This document shows, one piece after another, positions 33,518 through 42,357 of a DNA stretch of 64,000 bases (positions are counted from its first letter, which is position 1; each line of letters opens with the position of its first letter). Under the pieces are notes generated by a model, which did no database searches, was not told the DNA's origin, and worked only from the letters and a program-made list of their open reading frames with translations. The position numbers and the translations under genes are program-made. Source of the stretch: Pelovirga terrestris (lineage in GTDB: Bacteria; Desulfobacterota; Desulfuromonadia; Desulfuromonadales; Geopsychrobacteraceae); NCBI RefSeq assembly GCF_014773365.1, contig NZ_JACWUN010000007.1, positions 103,273 through 167,272 of the forward strand. Reading direction: 5' to 3'.

Positions 33518-35049
33518 ACATTCTGCTCGTCTACCCGCATTATCCCGCAACGTTCTGGAGCTTTCGCTACGCCATGAAATTCATTGGCCGTAAAGCGAGT
33601 TTTCCGCCACTGGGTCTGATGACGGTGGCGGCGATGCTGCCGGACAGTTGGGAAAAAAGGCTGGTCGATATGAACGTGCGGCCCCTTGCCGACGCAGACT
33701 TGCAATGGGCCGATTACGTTTTCATCAGTGCCATGAGCATCCAGCGCGCCTCGGCAGATGAGGTTATTGAGCGCTGTTTACCGCTGGGAGTAAAAATCGT
33801 CGCCGGCGGTCCCCTGTTTACCTCTTGTTATGAAGATTTTATTGAGGTTGATCATTTGGTGCTGGGTGAGGCGGAGATCACCCTGCCCCGTTTTCTGGAG
33901 GATCTGCAGGGCGGCACGCCGCGGCGTATCTATCATGCAGAGGGGTGGGCGCAGCTCGAACAGACGCCCATGCCCCTCTGGAATCTGGTCAGAATGCGCG
34001 ACTATGCCGCCATGAATGTCCAGTACGGGAGGGGTTGTCCTTTTGACTGTGAGTTCTGCGATATCACCTCTCTCTTTGGTCGCCGACCCCGCAGCAAACC
34101 CCTGTCGCTTCTTTTGGCCGAACTCGAAAGTCTCTATACCGGGGGTTGGCGAGGCGCGATCTTCTTCGTCGATGACAACTTCATCGGCGACAAACCCAAG
34201 CTTAAGCAAGAGATTCTGCCGGCCCTTATTGATTGGATGAAAACCAAAAACTATCCTTTTTATTTCTACACCGAAGCGTCAATTGATCTCGCCGATGATG
34301 CGGAACTGCTGAACTTGATGGTCGACGCCGGCTTCGAAGAGGTCTTTATCGGCATTGAAACACCACATGACGGCGGGCTTTTTGAGAGTGGCAAGAGCCA
34401 GAACAGAAACCGCGACCTGCTCCTCTCGGTCAAACGTATCCAGCAGGCCGGGCTTCAGGTTCACGGCGGCTTCATCGTCGGCTTCGATAGCGATCCGATC
34501 TCAATTTTCGACCAGCAGATCCGCTTCATTCAAGAGAGCGGCATTGTCACCGCCATGGTCGGAGTGCTCTCCGTCCTGCGCGGCACTAAACTTCATCAAC
34601 GAATGGAACAGGAAGGACGGTTGCTCAAGAGCTCCTCAGGTGACAATACCGCCATTGATCTGAATTTTGTCCCCCGCATGAAAGCAGAGTCCCTGATTGC
34701 CGGTTACCAGGACATCCTTACCACCATCTATGCCCCCAAGCAATTCTACCAACGGGTAACCCGGCTCTTTCGCGAATACCAGCCCCGGCCTCAGACCGGA
34801 TTTCATTTACAGCAGGGGCACCTGGGGGCGCTCTTTAAATCAATGCTGTTTCTCGGGGTGCTCGGCAAGGAACGCTTCCATTACTGGAAACTCTTCTTCT
34901 GGTCGTTGTTCCGCAAACCCCGGCTTTTCCCGCTAGCCATTACCTATGCGGTGTACGGTTTCCATTTCCGCAAGGTTGCTGAACAGATCAGCGGCGGCAA
35001 TCTGTTCGCAGACAACCAGGGTGGAGACACCAGCAAGGTTGGTAGTTGA
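33514..35049 (+). CDS. B12-binding radical SAM protein with DUF4070-like tail
   Basis: A 511-residue enzyme. The N-terminal ~150 residues are a cobalamin-type Rossmann domain (MNILLVYPHYPATFWSFRYA, VKIVAGGPLFTSCYED). The radical SAM core has its CX3CX2C cluster in YGRGCPFDCEFCDIT (about 175-182), with IFFVDDNFIGDKPKL and GFEEVFIGIETP. The C-terminal ~150 residues (IYAPKQFYQRVTRLFREYQP) match DUF4070-type proteins. Family members include lipid-modifying methylases; the product here is unknown. The start overlaps the BON lipoprotein stop by ATGA, so it is attached to the stress operon. Confidence 0.88.
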   Translation: MNILLVYPHYPATFWSFRYAMKFIGRKASFPPLGLMTVAAMLPDSWEKRLVDMNVRPLADADLQWADYVFISAMSIQRASADEVIERCLPLGVKIVAGGPLFTSCYEDFIEVDHLVLGEAEITLPRFLEDLQGGTPRRIYHAEGWAQLEQTPMPLWNLVRMRDYAAMNVQYGRGCPFDCEFCDITSLFGRRPRSKPLSLLLAELESLYTGGWRGAIFFVDDNFIGDKPKLKQEILPALIDWMKTKNYPFYFYTEASIDLADDAELLNLMVDAGFEEVFIGIETPHDGGLFESGKSQNRNRDLLLSVKRIQQAGLQVHGGFIVGFDSDPISIFDQQIRFIQESGIVTAMVGVLSVLRGTKLHQRMEQEGRLLKSSSGDNTAIDLNFVPRMKAESLIAGYQDILTTIYAPKQFYQRVTRLFREYQPRPQTGFHLQQGHLGALFKSMLFLGVLGKERFHYWKLFFWSLFRKPRLFPLAITYAVYGFHFRKVAEQISGGNLFADNQGGDTSKVGS

Positions 35050-35119
35050 AAATAATGGCGGTCGGATCATGACAGCTCAGTAACAAGAGTGGCAATCCCC
35101 TTAACTTACTGGAGACATT

Positions 35120-36157
35120 ATGGATCATCCAAAAAATTCCGCGCCTGAAGGTAACCGGTTGCGCCACCGAGCTGAGGACTATCTGTTCATGCAACGATCG
35201 GGGAAAACCCTTTCTCGAACAGACTCTGAAATCCAGGGTCTTCTTCATGAACTGCAGGTTCACCAGATCGAACTGGAGATGCAGAATACCGAGTTGCGCC
35301 GGACCAGAGATGAACTGGAAACATCCCTCTCCATGTATACCAATCTATACAATTTCGCCCCGGTAGGCTATTTCACCCTCACTCGTGACGGCACCATTCA
35401 GGCCGTCAACCATAGTGGGGCGGCCCTGCTGAACAGCGAGCTCTCCCGCTTGCTTGGAAAACGCTTTGGTCAGTACGTCAGCCCCGAAGACAGAGCTTCC
35501 TTCGCCATCTTCCTCGAAAAGATTTTTGCCGGTCGGGATAAGATAGAAGGAGAAATAACATTACTGAACACGAAAAACATGCCCCTCATCGTGCGGATCG
35601 AAGCAGTGAAGACCGTATCAATGCAGGAGTGCCTCTTTGCCCTCATTGATATTACCAAAAACAGACATTATGAGGAGAAACTTCAGTATCTGAGTGCCCA
35701 CGATACCCTGACCGGTCTTTTCAACCGTTCTTTTTTTGATGCGGAACTGGAACGTTTGATGGACAGTCGCCTTTACCCGGTCAGCATTATTATCGCGGAT
35801 GTCGATGATCTCAAGGGCATCAATGACACCTTCGGACATGCAGCCGGAGACCAGATGATCAAGCTTGCCGCAAAAGTACTACGTCATGCTGTTCGACCGG
35901 AAGATGTGGTCGCCCGTATCGGCGGGGATGAATTTGCGGTTCTGCTGCCGCAAACGACAAGCACCGATGAGGCGTTTCTGCGGATGCGCCAGAGCCAAGA
36001 TACAATTCAATTTGAAAGTAAGGAGTTACCGCTAAGACTCTCCCTCGGTGCCGCGACGGCTCGCAATAGCGGGCAGCTCAGGGATGCCATGCACCTCGCT
36101 GATTTACGTATGTATGAGGATAAAAACACTAACAGACAGGGTCGCTCTGAGGGTTAA
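35120..36157 (+). CDS. PAS-GGDEF diguanylate cyclase
   Basis: A 345-residue soluble enzyme making cyclic di-GMP. The N-terminus has [20 protein letters not shown], the same lead-in as the activator at 6526, followed by a PAS domain (~75-185). The GGDEF domain is at ~190-340, with LTGLFNRSFFDAELER, IIADVDDLKGINDTFGHAAG and the active-site loop RIGGDEFAV near residue 270. The usual RxxD inhibitory site is not obvious. No EAL domain. ACTGGAGA precedes the ATG. It faces a convergent sigma-54 activator gene. Confidence 0.92.
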   Translation: MDHPKNSAPEGNRLRHRAEDYLFMQRSGKTLSRTDSEIQGLLHELQVHQIELEMQNTELRRTRDELETSLSMYTNLYNFAPVGYFTLTRDGTIQAVNHSGAALLNSELSRLLGKRFGQYVSPEDRASFAIFLEKIFAGRDKIEGEITLLNTKNMPLIVRIEAVKTVSMQECLFALIDITKNRHYEEKLQYLSAHDTLTGLFNRSFFDAELERLMDSRLYPVSIIIADVDDLKGINDTFGHAAGDQMIKLAAKVLRHAVRPEDVVARIGGDEFAVLLPQTTSTDEAFLRMRQSQDTIQFESKELPLRLSLGAATARNSGQLRDAMHLADLRMYEDKNTNRQGRSEG

Positions 36158-36209
36158 CCGGCAAGCAGAACGCATCGTCCTGGTTCCAATCAAGCTGGGC
36201 AGATCGCCA

Positions 36210-37619
36210 TTATTCGCTGACAAACCTGCCAATCCCGTAGTGGCGTAGTTTGCGTGCTACGGTAGGCTGACTCATTCCCAGCATTGCAGCAATCCGGCAC
36301 TGTCTGCCGTAGCGTTTATGGGCCTGGTAAAGAACCTCCCGCTCAACACTGGCAAGAATCTGCACCATTGACATAGCCGCCGGCCATGGCGTCGAGGTGG
36401 TAATATGGGCCACGCCGTTGTTCAAAACCACTGCCGGCAGATGATTGACATCGATCAGGGGTCCCTCCGACATGACCACCAGGCGCTCACACAGATTCAT
36501 CAACTCGCGCACATTTCCCGGCCAGGCATAGGTGCAAAGGCGATCAAGGGCGGCCGGGGTCAACTGCCGCCGCACTCCGACCCGCTCAGCAAAATAGTGA
36601 AGATAGGAGTTCAACAGCGGCACGATGCACTCCTGCCGCTGGCGCAGGGCGGGGATCTGTATGGGGATCACGCTGAGGCGATAGTAGAGATCTTCGCGAA
36701 ACAGCCCGCTATCGACACGCTGCTTCAAATCACGATTGGTTGCGGCAATCAACCGCACATCAACCTGACGTTCTTTGGTAGCGCCAAGACGGGTTAACCG
36801 GCCATCCTCCAAAAAGCGCAACAATTTAACCTGGGCAGAGAGGGGCAGTTCAGCAATTTCATCAAGAAAAACTGTTCCCTTGTCGGCCAGTTCCAATTGT
36901 CCGGGTTTATTGGCAACCGCTCCGGTAAAGGCCCCGCGCTCATAGCCGAACAGTTCTGCTTCAATCAGGGATTCCGGAATCGCGCCACAATTGAGCTTAA
37001 TCATCGGTTGTTGGGCCCGATGAGAACCGACGTGAATCAGATCAGCGATCAACCCCTTACCGACCCCCGACTCACCCAGCAGCAGCACCGTCGAATCAAC
37101 CTGACTTAACCGTCGGGCCTGCTTCAGGGTCGTCGCCATCAACGGACTCTCGGCAATTACGTCCCGGCCATTTAGCTGCTCACGTTGCAACTGGGATAGC
37201 TGCCGACGAAACTGGTTACCCAACTCCTGCTGATCTTCCAGATCACGTTTGAGCCGCTCAATCTCACTAATGTCGCGCTCACTGACCACCACCCGAATCA
37301 GTTGTTGCTGTTCATCAAAGACCGGCGTCGCCGTGGAAATCAGTTTGCGACCGGTACGGCTCTGCTGCAGCAGGCTGACCTGGGCTTTGGCTTTGATCGC
37401 TTCCAGGGCGGCAGACGGCAGCAGAACCAGCCCTTCCCTGGCGACATCAAGATAATTGCGTCCTTCAAGCTGCTCGGGCGTGGCATTATTAATGCGTGCT
37501 GAAGCCGGATTAACCCGCAAGATCCGCCCGCCGGCATCACAGACAAACAGACCATCGGAGGAGGAATCGATGATCGCGTCAAGTTCGCGGGCCAGTTCCT
37601 GCAGGGAGCGGTTAACCAT
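36210..37619 (-). CDS. PAS sigma-54 activator with TyrR-like DNA-binding tail
   Basis: A 469-residue enhancer-binding protein. A PAS domain (residues ~1-115, [20 protein letters not shown]) is followed by a short coiled coil (ERLKRDLEDQQELGNQFRRQ). The AAA+ domain has Walker [15 protein letters not shown] in YERGAFTGA, and Walker B GTVFLDEIAE. A C-terminal helix-turn-helix reads CRIAAMLGMSQPTVARKLRH. It is a paralogue of the activator at 46562 (same PAS opening and domain order). No receiver domain, so it senses through PAS. Its target is unknown; the liv operon beyond the stress-protein gene is one possibility, although no sigma-54 site was found before livK. Confidence 0.92.
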   Translation of the reverse strand: MVNRSLQELARELDAIIDSSSDGLFVCDAGGRILRVNPASARINNATPEQLEGRNYLDVAREGLVLLPSAALEAIKAKAQVSLLQQSRTGRKLISTATPVFDEQQQLIRVVVSERDISEIERLKRDLEDQQELGNQFRRQLSQLQREQLNGRDVIAESPLMATTLKQARRLSQVDSTVLLLGESGVGKGLIADLIHVGSHRAQQPMIKLNCGAIPESLIEAELFGYERGAFTGAVANKPGQLELADKGTVFLDEIAELPLSAQVKLLRFLEDGRLTRLGATKERQVDVRLIAATNRDLKQRVDSGLFREDLYYRLSVIPIQIPALRQRQECIVPLLNSYLHYFAERVGVRRQLTPAALDRLCTYAWPGNVRELMNLCERLVVMSEGPLIDVNHLPAVVLNNGVAHITTSTPWPAAMSMVQILASVEREVLYQAHKRYGRQCRIAAMLGMSQPTVARKLRHYGIGRFVSE

Positions 37620-37727
37620 TTAGTGATGCTTTCGTAAGAAGTATCAAGGTCGATGGCTAAGCAAAAAGCGCCAGATGCACGGCGCATGATTATTGTGAAA
37701 AAAGGCGTACATTATGTAGAAACAGTG

Positions 37728-37870
37728 TATCTGTTCAGTGCAGGGTCTTTGGATCCTGGGGCAAGGGTTTTGGTCGCCATGAATGGCGACAAAAAGCGGT
37801 CATGGATGACGAAAAGCGTCCCTTGACATAGGATCCAAAGGCCCTGCGCAAGGAGAGAGCTGAACAGATA
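37728..37870 (+). repeat. Palindromic intergenic repeat, copy 3 of 4 (best preserved ends)
   Basis: 143 bp with perfect 11-bp terminal inverted repeats TATCTGTTCAG and CTGAACAGATA. Inside, TTTGGATCCTGGGGCAAGGG pairs imperfectly with CCCTTGACATAGGATCCAAA around the TCGCCATGAATGGCGA centre. It contains the conserved GGATGACGAAAAGCGTCCCT box. Located upstream of the activator at 36210 and downstream of the universal stress gene. Confidence 0.88.
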
Positions 37871-37895
37871 CGAAGCAGTGAAACAGGCGCAGCAA

Positions 37896-37927
37896 GGCAG
37901 CAGTTGGCGAGTTTTTGCGGCGCCATC
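37896..37927 (+). repeat. Short dispersed repeat, second copy
   Basis: GGCAGCAGTTGGCGAGTTTT then TGCGGCGCCATC matches 8378-8408. It lies immediately after the stop codon of the universal stress gene on the other strand. Confidence 0.5.
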
Positions 37928-37928
37928 G

Positions 37929-38738
37929 TTAATGGGACATCAGCACCGGCAACGTCATACATTTCAGCAGGTGACGTCCGGTCTCACCCAGGGTCTGCTG
38001 GCCACGGCGCGTCTGCGAGGTTGCCCCCATCACCAGCAGATCAGCTCCGCAATCAGCGGTCATGTTCAACAGCAGATCGCCGATACTCAAATCGCCACTG
38101 ACCCGCTTTTCACAAGAGAGGGGTAGCTCGTAACGAGCCATATGTTGACTGATATCAGCCTTGTGAGCGTGGAATGCTTCGTCCCCTCCCGGTCCGTGAA
38201 CCGTCACCACCCGGACGTGATCTGCGCGGCGCAGAATCGGCATCGAGTCGTGTAGTGCCCGACAGGATTCCGGTCCGCCACGCCAGGCCATGAGGATCTG
38301 CTTGTACTCGTTTTTAAAGCGCCCGGCGTAGGGGACAATCAATACCGGCCGACCGCTGCCCAGCACCGCTTTTTCCGGCAGGTTATCCGGCACCCCCTGC
38401 TCATCAGCGGAGCTATCGGTCTGGCTGAGCACCAGAAGATCATGATAGTGAGCATGGAGATTCAAGGCATTAATCAAATCGATGCGACTGGTCTGACAGT
38501 CAACCAGAATCCACTCGGTGCGCACCTTCACCTTGGCTGCCTGCTCTTCAAATTTCTTGCGGGCCGCTTCGGCCCGGGCAACAAATTCAGCCCGGTGATG
38601 GGAGAAATACATCTGTGAAATAATATAGATCCCGGTCAACGGTGACTGGTGTTGAGCCGCCAGCCCGACCGCGGCAGCCGTCCGTGTCGAACAGGTCGGG
38701 CGGTCATCGATATGGACCAGAATGCTTTTATAATTCAT
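37929..38738 (-). CDS. Universal stress protein with two Usp domains
   Basis: A 269-residue cytoplasmic protein made of two tandem Usp folds. Domain 1 (~1-145) begins MNYKSILVHIDDRPTCSTRT, and domain 2 (~150-269) begins KNEYKQILMAWRGGPESCRA. The second domain ends with ADLLVMGATSQTRRGQQTLG and TLPVLMSH. In that nucleotide-binding pattern G-2x-G-9x-G(S/T), the second copy is only partly kept. Tandem Usp proteins act in stress adaptation; ligand unknown. Monocistronic, flanked by palindromic repeats on both sides. Confidence 0.88.
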   Translation of the reverse strand: MNYKSILVHIDDRPTCSTRTAAAVGLAAQHQSPLTGIYIISQMYFSHHRAEFVARAEAARKKFEEQAAKVKVRTEWILVDCQTSRIDLINALNLHAHYHDLLVLSQTDSSADEQGVPDNLPEKAVLGSGRPVLIVPYAGRFKNEYKQILMAWRGGPESCRALHDSMPILRRADHVRVVTVHGPGGDEAFHAHKADISQHMARYELPLSCEKRVSGDLSIGDLLLNMTADCGADLLVMGATSQTRRGQQTLGETGRHLLKCMTLPVLMSH

Positions 38739-38775
38739 GCCGAAGCTCCTGTTGTTCTACTGTATTAATATCAGG

Positions 38776-38865
38776 CATCTGTTCAGCACCGGGTCATTGA
38801 ATCCGATGTCAAGGGACGCTTTTCGTCATCCATGACCCGGGGCAAGGATAGTGCTGAATAGTTAC
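38776..38865 (-). repeat. Palindromic intergenic repeat, copy 4 of 4 (internally deleted)
   Basis: A 90-bp version with CATCTGTTCAGCACCGGGTC at one end, TAGTGCTGAATAGTTAC at the other and the conserved GGGACGCTTTTCGTCATCC core. The central TCGCC palindrome seen in the other copies is missing. It ends five bases from the livF stop codon. Confidence 0.8.
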
Positions 38866-38869
38866 AATA

Positions 38870-39589
38870 TCAGTTCTTTTTACCCAGATAGGCTTCCTGG
38901 ACCTTCTCGGACGCCAGCAAATCTGCTGAAGGTCCCTCCAGGGCGATTTTCCCTACTTCCAATACATAGCCGCGATCTGCCAGTTTCAGCGCCGCCTTGG
39001 CGTTCTGTTCAACCAGCAGCACCGTCACCCCCTGGCGCGAAATTTCCTTTATCTGCTCAAAAATCGCCTTGACCAGAATCGGCGCAATCCCGAGGGAGGG
39101 TTCATCGAGGAGCACCATCTCCGGATCACTCATCAAGGCTCGGCCGATGGCGAGCATCTGCTGTTCCCCACCGGAGAGGGTGCCGGCCAGTTGCTTGCGC
39201 CGCTCTTCCAGACGCGGGAACATCTCGTAGATCCAGCGCAATGTCTTGGGATTGACCTTCCCCTTGCTGTAGGTTCCCAGCAGCAGGTTTTCTTCGACCG
39301 TCAGCACGCCAAAAACCCGTCGACCTTCAGGCGAATGACTGATTCCCAGCTTGACGATTTTGTGCGCCGGGATCTTAGTCAGTTCCTGCCCTTTAAAACG
39401 GATGGAGCCCGACTTGGTCTTGATCAATTGACTGATCGCCCGCATCGTGGTGGTCTTCCCGGCGCCATTGGCACCCAGGATGGTTACGATCTCACCACGC
39501 TGCACCTCCAGCGATACTCCCTTCAGGGCAGCAATAGCCCCGTAGGAAACCTCAAGGTCCTCGATGGTGAACAGAACGTCATTACTCAT
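38870..39589 (-). CDS. livF: Branched-chain amino acid ABC transporter ATP-binding protein LivF
   Basis: One of two ATPases of the high-affinity Leu/Ile/Val (LIV-I type) importer. The 239-residue protein has Walker A GANGAGKTT, Q-loop region RAISQLIKTKSG, signature LSGGEQQ, Walker B MVLLDEPSLG and the switch His replaced by the family's usual VEQN. The start ATG at 39589 lies inside the last codons of livG, with GAGGA eight bases upstream; the upstream in-frame ATGs lie deeper in livG. Last gene of the livKHMGF set. Confidence 0.95.
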   Translation of the reverse strand: MSNDVLFTIEDLEVSYGAIAALKGVSLEVQRGEIVTILGANGAGKTTTMRAISQLIKTKSGSIRFKGQELTKIPAHKIVKLGISHSPEGRRVFGVLTVEENLLLGTYSKGKVNPKTLRWIYEMFPRLEERRKQLAGTLSGGEQQMLAIGRALMSDPEMVLLDEPSLGIAPILVKAIFEQIKEISRQGVTVLLVEQNAKAALKLADRGYVLEVGKIALEGPSADLLASEKVQEAYLGKKN

Positions 39590-40361
39590 CGTCTTCATCC
39601 TCACTGCCGAGATAGGCTTCGATGACCAGCGGATTTTTCTGGATTTCCTCAGGTGTCCCTTCGGCTATCTTTTTACCGAAATTCAGCACCGTCAGATAAT
39701 CGGTCACCTTCATGACCAGTTCCATGTCATGCTCAATCAGCAGTACCGTTATTCCCTTCTGGCGAATGCTGAAAATGGTGTCAACCAGCTCAGCCGTTTC
39801 ATTGTCATTCAAACCGGCGGCCGGCTCGTCGAGAATCAGCAGGGTGGGGTCAACCGCCAGCGCCCGTGCCATCTCGACCCGGCGCTGGAGACCATAGGGC
39901 AATGACATGGTTGGCGTGGCAGCGAATTCCTCAAGGTTGAAAAACTCGAGAAGTTCACCGACTTTCATCCAGTTCTCTTTTTCATCGCGGCGCGAGCCGG
40001 GAGTCGGGCAGATCCCGTGCCACCACCCTTGAGAGCTTTTGATGTGCCGGCCACTCATGATATTTTCCGCCACCGACATCTGGCTGAACAGACGGATGGT
40101 CTGAAATGTCCGGACGATGCCGCGGGCGACAATCTGATAGGGGGTCATGCCACGAATTTCTTCACCGCGCCAACGAACCGATCCCTCTTCTGATTTATAG
40201 ATCCCGGTTATACAGTTGAAGACCGTTGTCTTGCCGGCACCATTGGGGCCGATAACGCCATAAATCTGACCGGAAGAGACTTTCATGGACAAGGCATCAA
40301 CCGCTGTCAGGCCACCAAAACGTTTGGTTACATCGGTTAGAATCAGTTCGTTATCCGCCAT
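39582..40361 (-). CDS. livG: Branched-chain amino acid ABC transporter ATP-binding protein LivG
   Basis: Second ATPase of the importer, 259 residues: Walker A GPNGAGKTT, signature region LPYGLQRR, Walker B LLILDEPAAGLN and switch HDMELVM. It has the LivG-type insertion around residues 110-140 and an acidic tail EDEDDE. The start overlaps livM by 11 bases and the end overlaps livF by 8, showing tight translational coupling. Confidence 0.95.
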   Translation of the reverse strand: MADNELILTDVTKRFGGLTAVDALSMKVSSGQIYGVIGPNGAGKTTVFNCITGIYKSEEGSVRWRGEEIRGMTPYQIVARGIVRTFQTIRLFSQMSVAENIMSGRHIKSSQGWWHGICPTPGSRRDEKENWMKVGELLEFFNLEEFAATPTMSLPYGLQRRVEMARALAVDPTLLILDEPAAGLNDNETAELVDTIFSIRQKGITVLLIEHDMELVMKVTDYLTVLNFGKKIAEGTPEEIQKNPLVIEAYLGSEDEDDE

Positions 40362-41307
40362 TTTTCGGTTCCTTGATCAAAAATTTCGGAATCTTTCCAA
40401 AGGTTGCCGGCCAGATGCCACGTGGTCGCAAAATCATGGTCAGGATCATGGCAAAACCGAACACAAAGAAACGCCAGGTCGAGAACTCGCGGAAGATCTC
40501 CGGCAGCACGAACATGACGAACACCCCGATCAGCACCCCGGGAATTGACGACCCTCCGACCAGGACAATACTGAAAAACAATACTGACTGGATAAACTCA
40601 AAGGCTTCGGGACTGACCGCTGAGTATTGAGTGGCAAAAACACTGCCGGCCAATCCGGCAATCCCGGCGCCAAGACCAAAAGCAAAAATCTTGTAGAGGC
40701 GGGTGTTGATGCCGATACTTTCGGCCGCCAGGGGATCTTCGCGCAGGTAATGGAGGGCACGACCAACCTTGCTTTTGTCAAGATTGATCATGATCGCCAG
40801 GGTCAACAGCAGGACGGCAAAAGCGTAGTAGTAGATGGCGACCTGACTGCTCAATTCGAATCCGAACAGCCGTAACGGGTCGATGCCGAAGATGCCGTTG
40901 GGACCACCGGTAACGCCGCCTAGGTTGTTGATAAGAACCTGGACAAAAACGATATTGAAACCGATGGTGACGACCAGCAGATAATCACCACGCAAATGGA
41001 CAATGGGCGCCGCGAGGACAATACCCAACAACACCGGTGCAACGATCGCAACCGGAACTGTCGCTACAATCGGCCAGCCGAAATGGGAATTTAAGATCGC
41101 CGTCACATAGGCGCCCATGCCGAAAAACATGGCCTGTCCCATGTTGAACATCCCGGCCTTACCCAGCACAATATCCTGTGACAGGGCGACTACCGAAAAA
41201 ACCAGAAAAGTAACCGCCACGGTTTGCCAGCGCGTATCCAGCAGATGCGGCAGAATGGCCATCACAACCAAAAACACCAGCAGGGAGACAAGCGATAGTT
41301 TTTTCAT
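40351..41307 (-). CDS. livM: Branched-chain amino acid ABC transporter permease LivM
   Basis: A 318-residue permease with about eight to ten hydrophobic helices and the family motifs DIVLGKAGMFNMGQAMFFGM, GVTGGPNGIFGIDPL and the coupling-helix region GRALHYLREDPLAAESIGIN. It forms the membrane channel with LivH. Its start shares one base with the livH stop, and its end overlaps livG. Confidence 0.95.
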   Translation of the reverse strand: MKKLSLVSLLVFLVVMAILPHLLDTRWQTVAVTFLVFSVVALSQDIVLGKAGMFNMGQAMFFGMGAYVTAILNSHFGWPIVATVPVAIVAPVLLGIVLAAPIVHLRGDYLLVVTIGFNIVFVQVLINNLGGVTGGPNGIFGIDPLRLFGFELSSQVAIYYYAFAVLLLTLAIMINLDKSKVGRALHYLREDPLAAESIGINTRLYKIFAFGLGAGIAGLAGSVFATQYSAVSPEAFEFIQSVLFFSIVLVGGSSIPGVLIGVFVMFVLPEIFREFSTWRFFVFGFAMILTMILRPRGIWPATFGKIPKFLIKEPKNGG

Positions 41308-42203
41308 CAGACCTTCTCCGCAACCCGCTCACCAAGCAACCCGGTGGGACGAACAATCAGAATAAAAATCAGCAACATGAAGGTAAAGGCATCGGCCCAG
41401 GTGCTGGAAACATAACCGGAGATAAAAGCACTGAACAGCCCCAGAAGCATACCGCCCAGCATCGCACCGGGGATATTGCCGATACCACCAAGTATTGCTG
41501 CGATGAAGGCATATAAACCATATTGCCAGCCCATATTAAAGGTGATCCCACGATAATAAAGACCGATAAAAAGGCCACCGATCGCCCCCAGGGATGAACC
41601 GATGACAAAGATCAGGGCAATAATATTATTCACATTGATGCCCATCAGCCGGGCAGCATCCTGATCGATGGAACTGGCCCTGACCGCTGCCCCTATACGG
41701 GTTTTTTCAATAAAAAGGTACAGTGCTACCATCAGCACCAGGGAAATAACCAGAATCAGCACCTGAATCAGGCTGATCACCACGCCGCCAAAGTGCCAAT
41801 AGTGCTGCGGAACCAGTTCCGGAAAAATCCGCATGCGCGGCCCCCAGATCAGCATGATGCCGTTCTGGATCACCAGACTGGCGCCCAACGCCGAGACCAC
41901 CGCCGACAGGCGGGGAGCCGTACGCAACGGCCGATAGGCAACGCGCTCCAGAATGACCCCGACACAGGCCATTAATCCGGCCGTCAGCATAAAAATCGCG
42001 ATCACGGCAAACAGGGATGATGCCTGACCCATGACCTGGGTATAGACCGTCAAACCAACGAACGCCGAGGCCGCGACCATATCGCCGTGGGCGAAATTGA
42101 TCAGGCGCATGACCCCGTACACCATGGTGTAGCCCAGTGCGACCAGGGCAAACATACTGCCAATGGTTAAACCGTTAGCAAGTTGTTGCAGAAAGGTTTC
42201 CAT
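41307..42203 (-). CDS. livH: Branched-chain amino acid ABC transporter permease LivH
   Basis: A 298-residue permease starting METFLQQLANGLTIGSMFAL, with YGVMRLINFAHGDMVAASAF, the conserved coupling segment GAAVRASSIDQDAARLMGIN and GYVSSTWADAFTFMLLIFIL near the end. Partner of LivM. It follows livK after 154 bp holding a strong hairpin, a usual arrangement that lets the binding protein be made in excess. Confidence 0.95.
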   Translation of the reverse strand: METFLQQLANGLTIGSMFALVALGYTMVYGVMRLINFAHGDMVAASAFVGLTVYTQVMGQASSLFAVIAIFMLTAGLMACVGVILERVAYRPLRTAPRLSAVVSALGASLVIQNGIMLIWGPRMRIFPELVPQHYWHFGGVVISLIQVLILVISLVLMVALYLFIEKTRIGAAVRASSIDQDAARLMGINVNNIIALIFVIGSSLGAIGGLFIGLYYRGITFNMGWQYGLYAFIAAILGGIGNIPGAMLGGMLLGLFSAFISGYVSSTWADAFTFMLLIFILIVRPTGLLGERVAEKV

Positions 42204-42299
42204 AAATCAGGTGCTCCCGTTAGCCGGTGATTGTTGTTCTTGGCCGTACAGCTCAGTACAGCAAAAAATGCAGCTGTAACAAACTCTGCAGCCAAGGAT

Positions 42300-42330
42300 G
42301 GAGGGGGCGAGTGCAACATTCGCCCCCTCC
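42300..42330 (-). promoter_or_regulatory. Intergenic hairpin between livK and livH
   Basis: GGAGGGGGCGA (42300-42310) pairs perfectly with TCGCCCCCTCC (42320-42330) around a 9-base loop. No T run follows on the minus strand, so it probably stabilises the livK message or partly blocks read-through. Confidence 0.65.
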
Positions 42331-42357
42331 GCAAGGCTCTGGTTGTCTGATCAGAGA

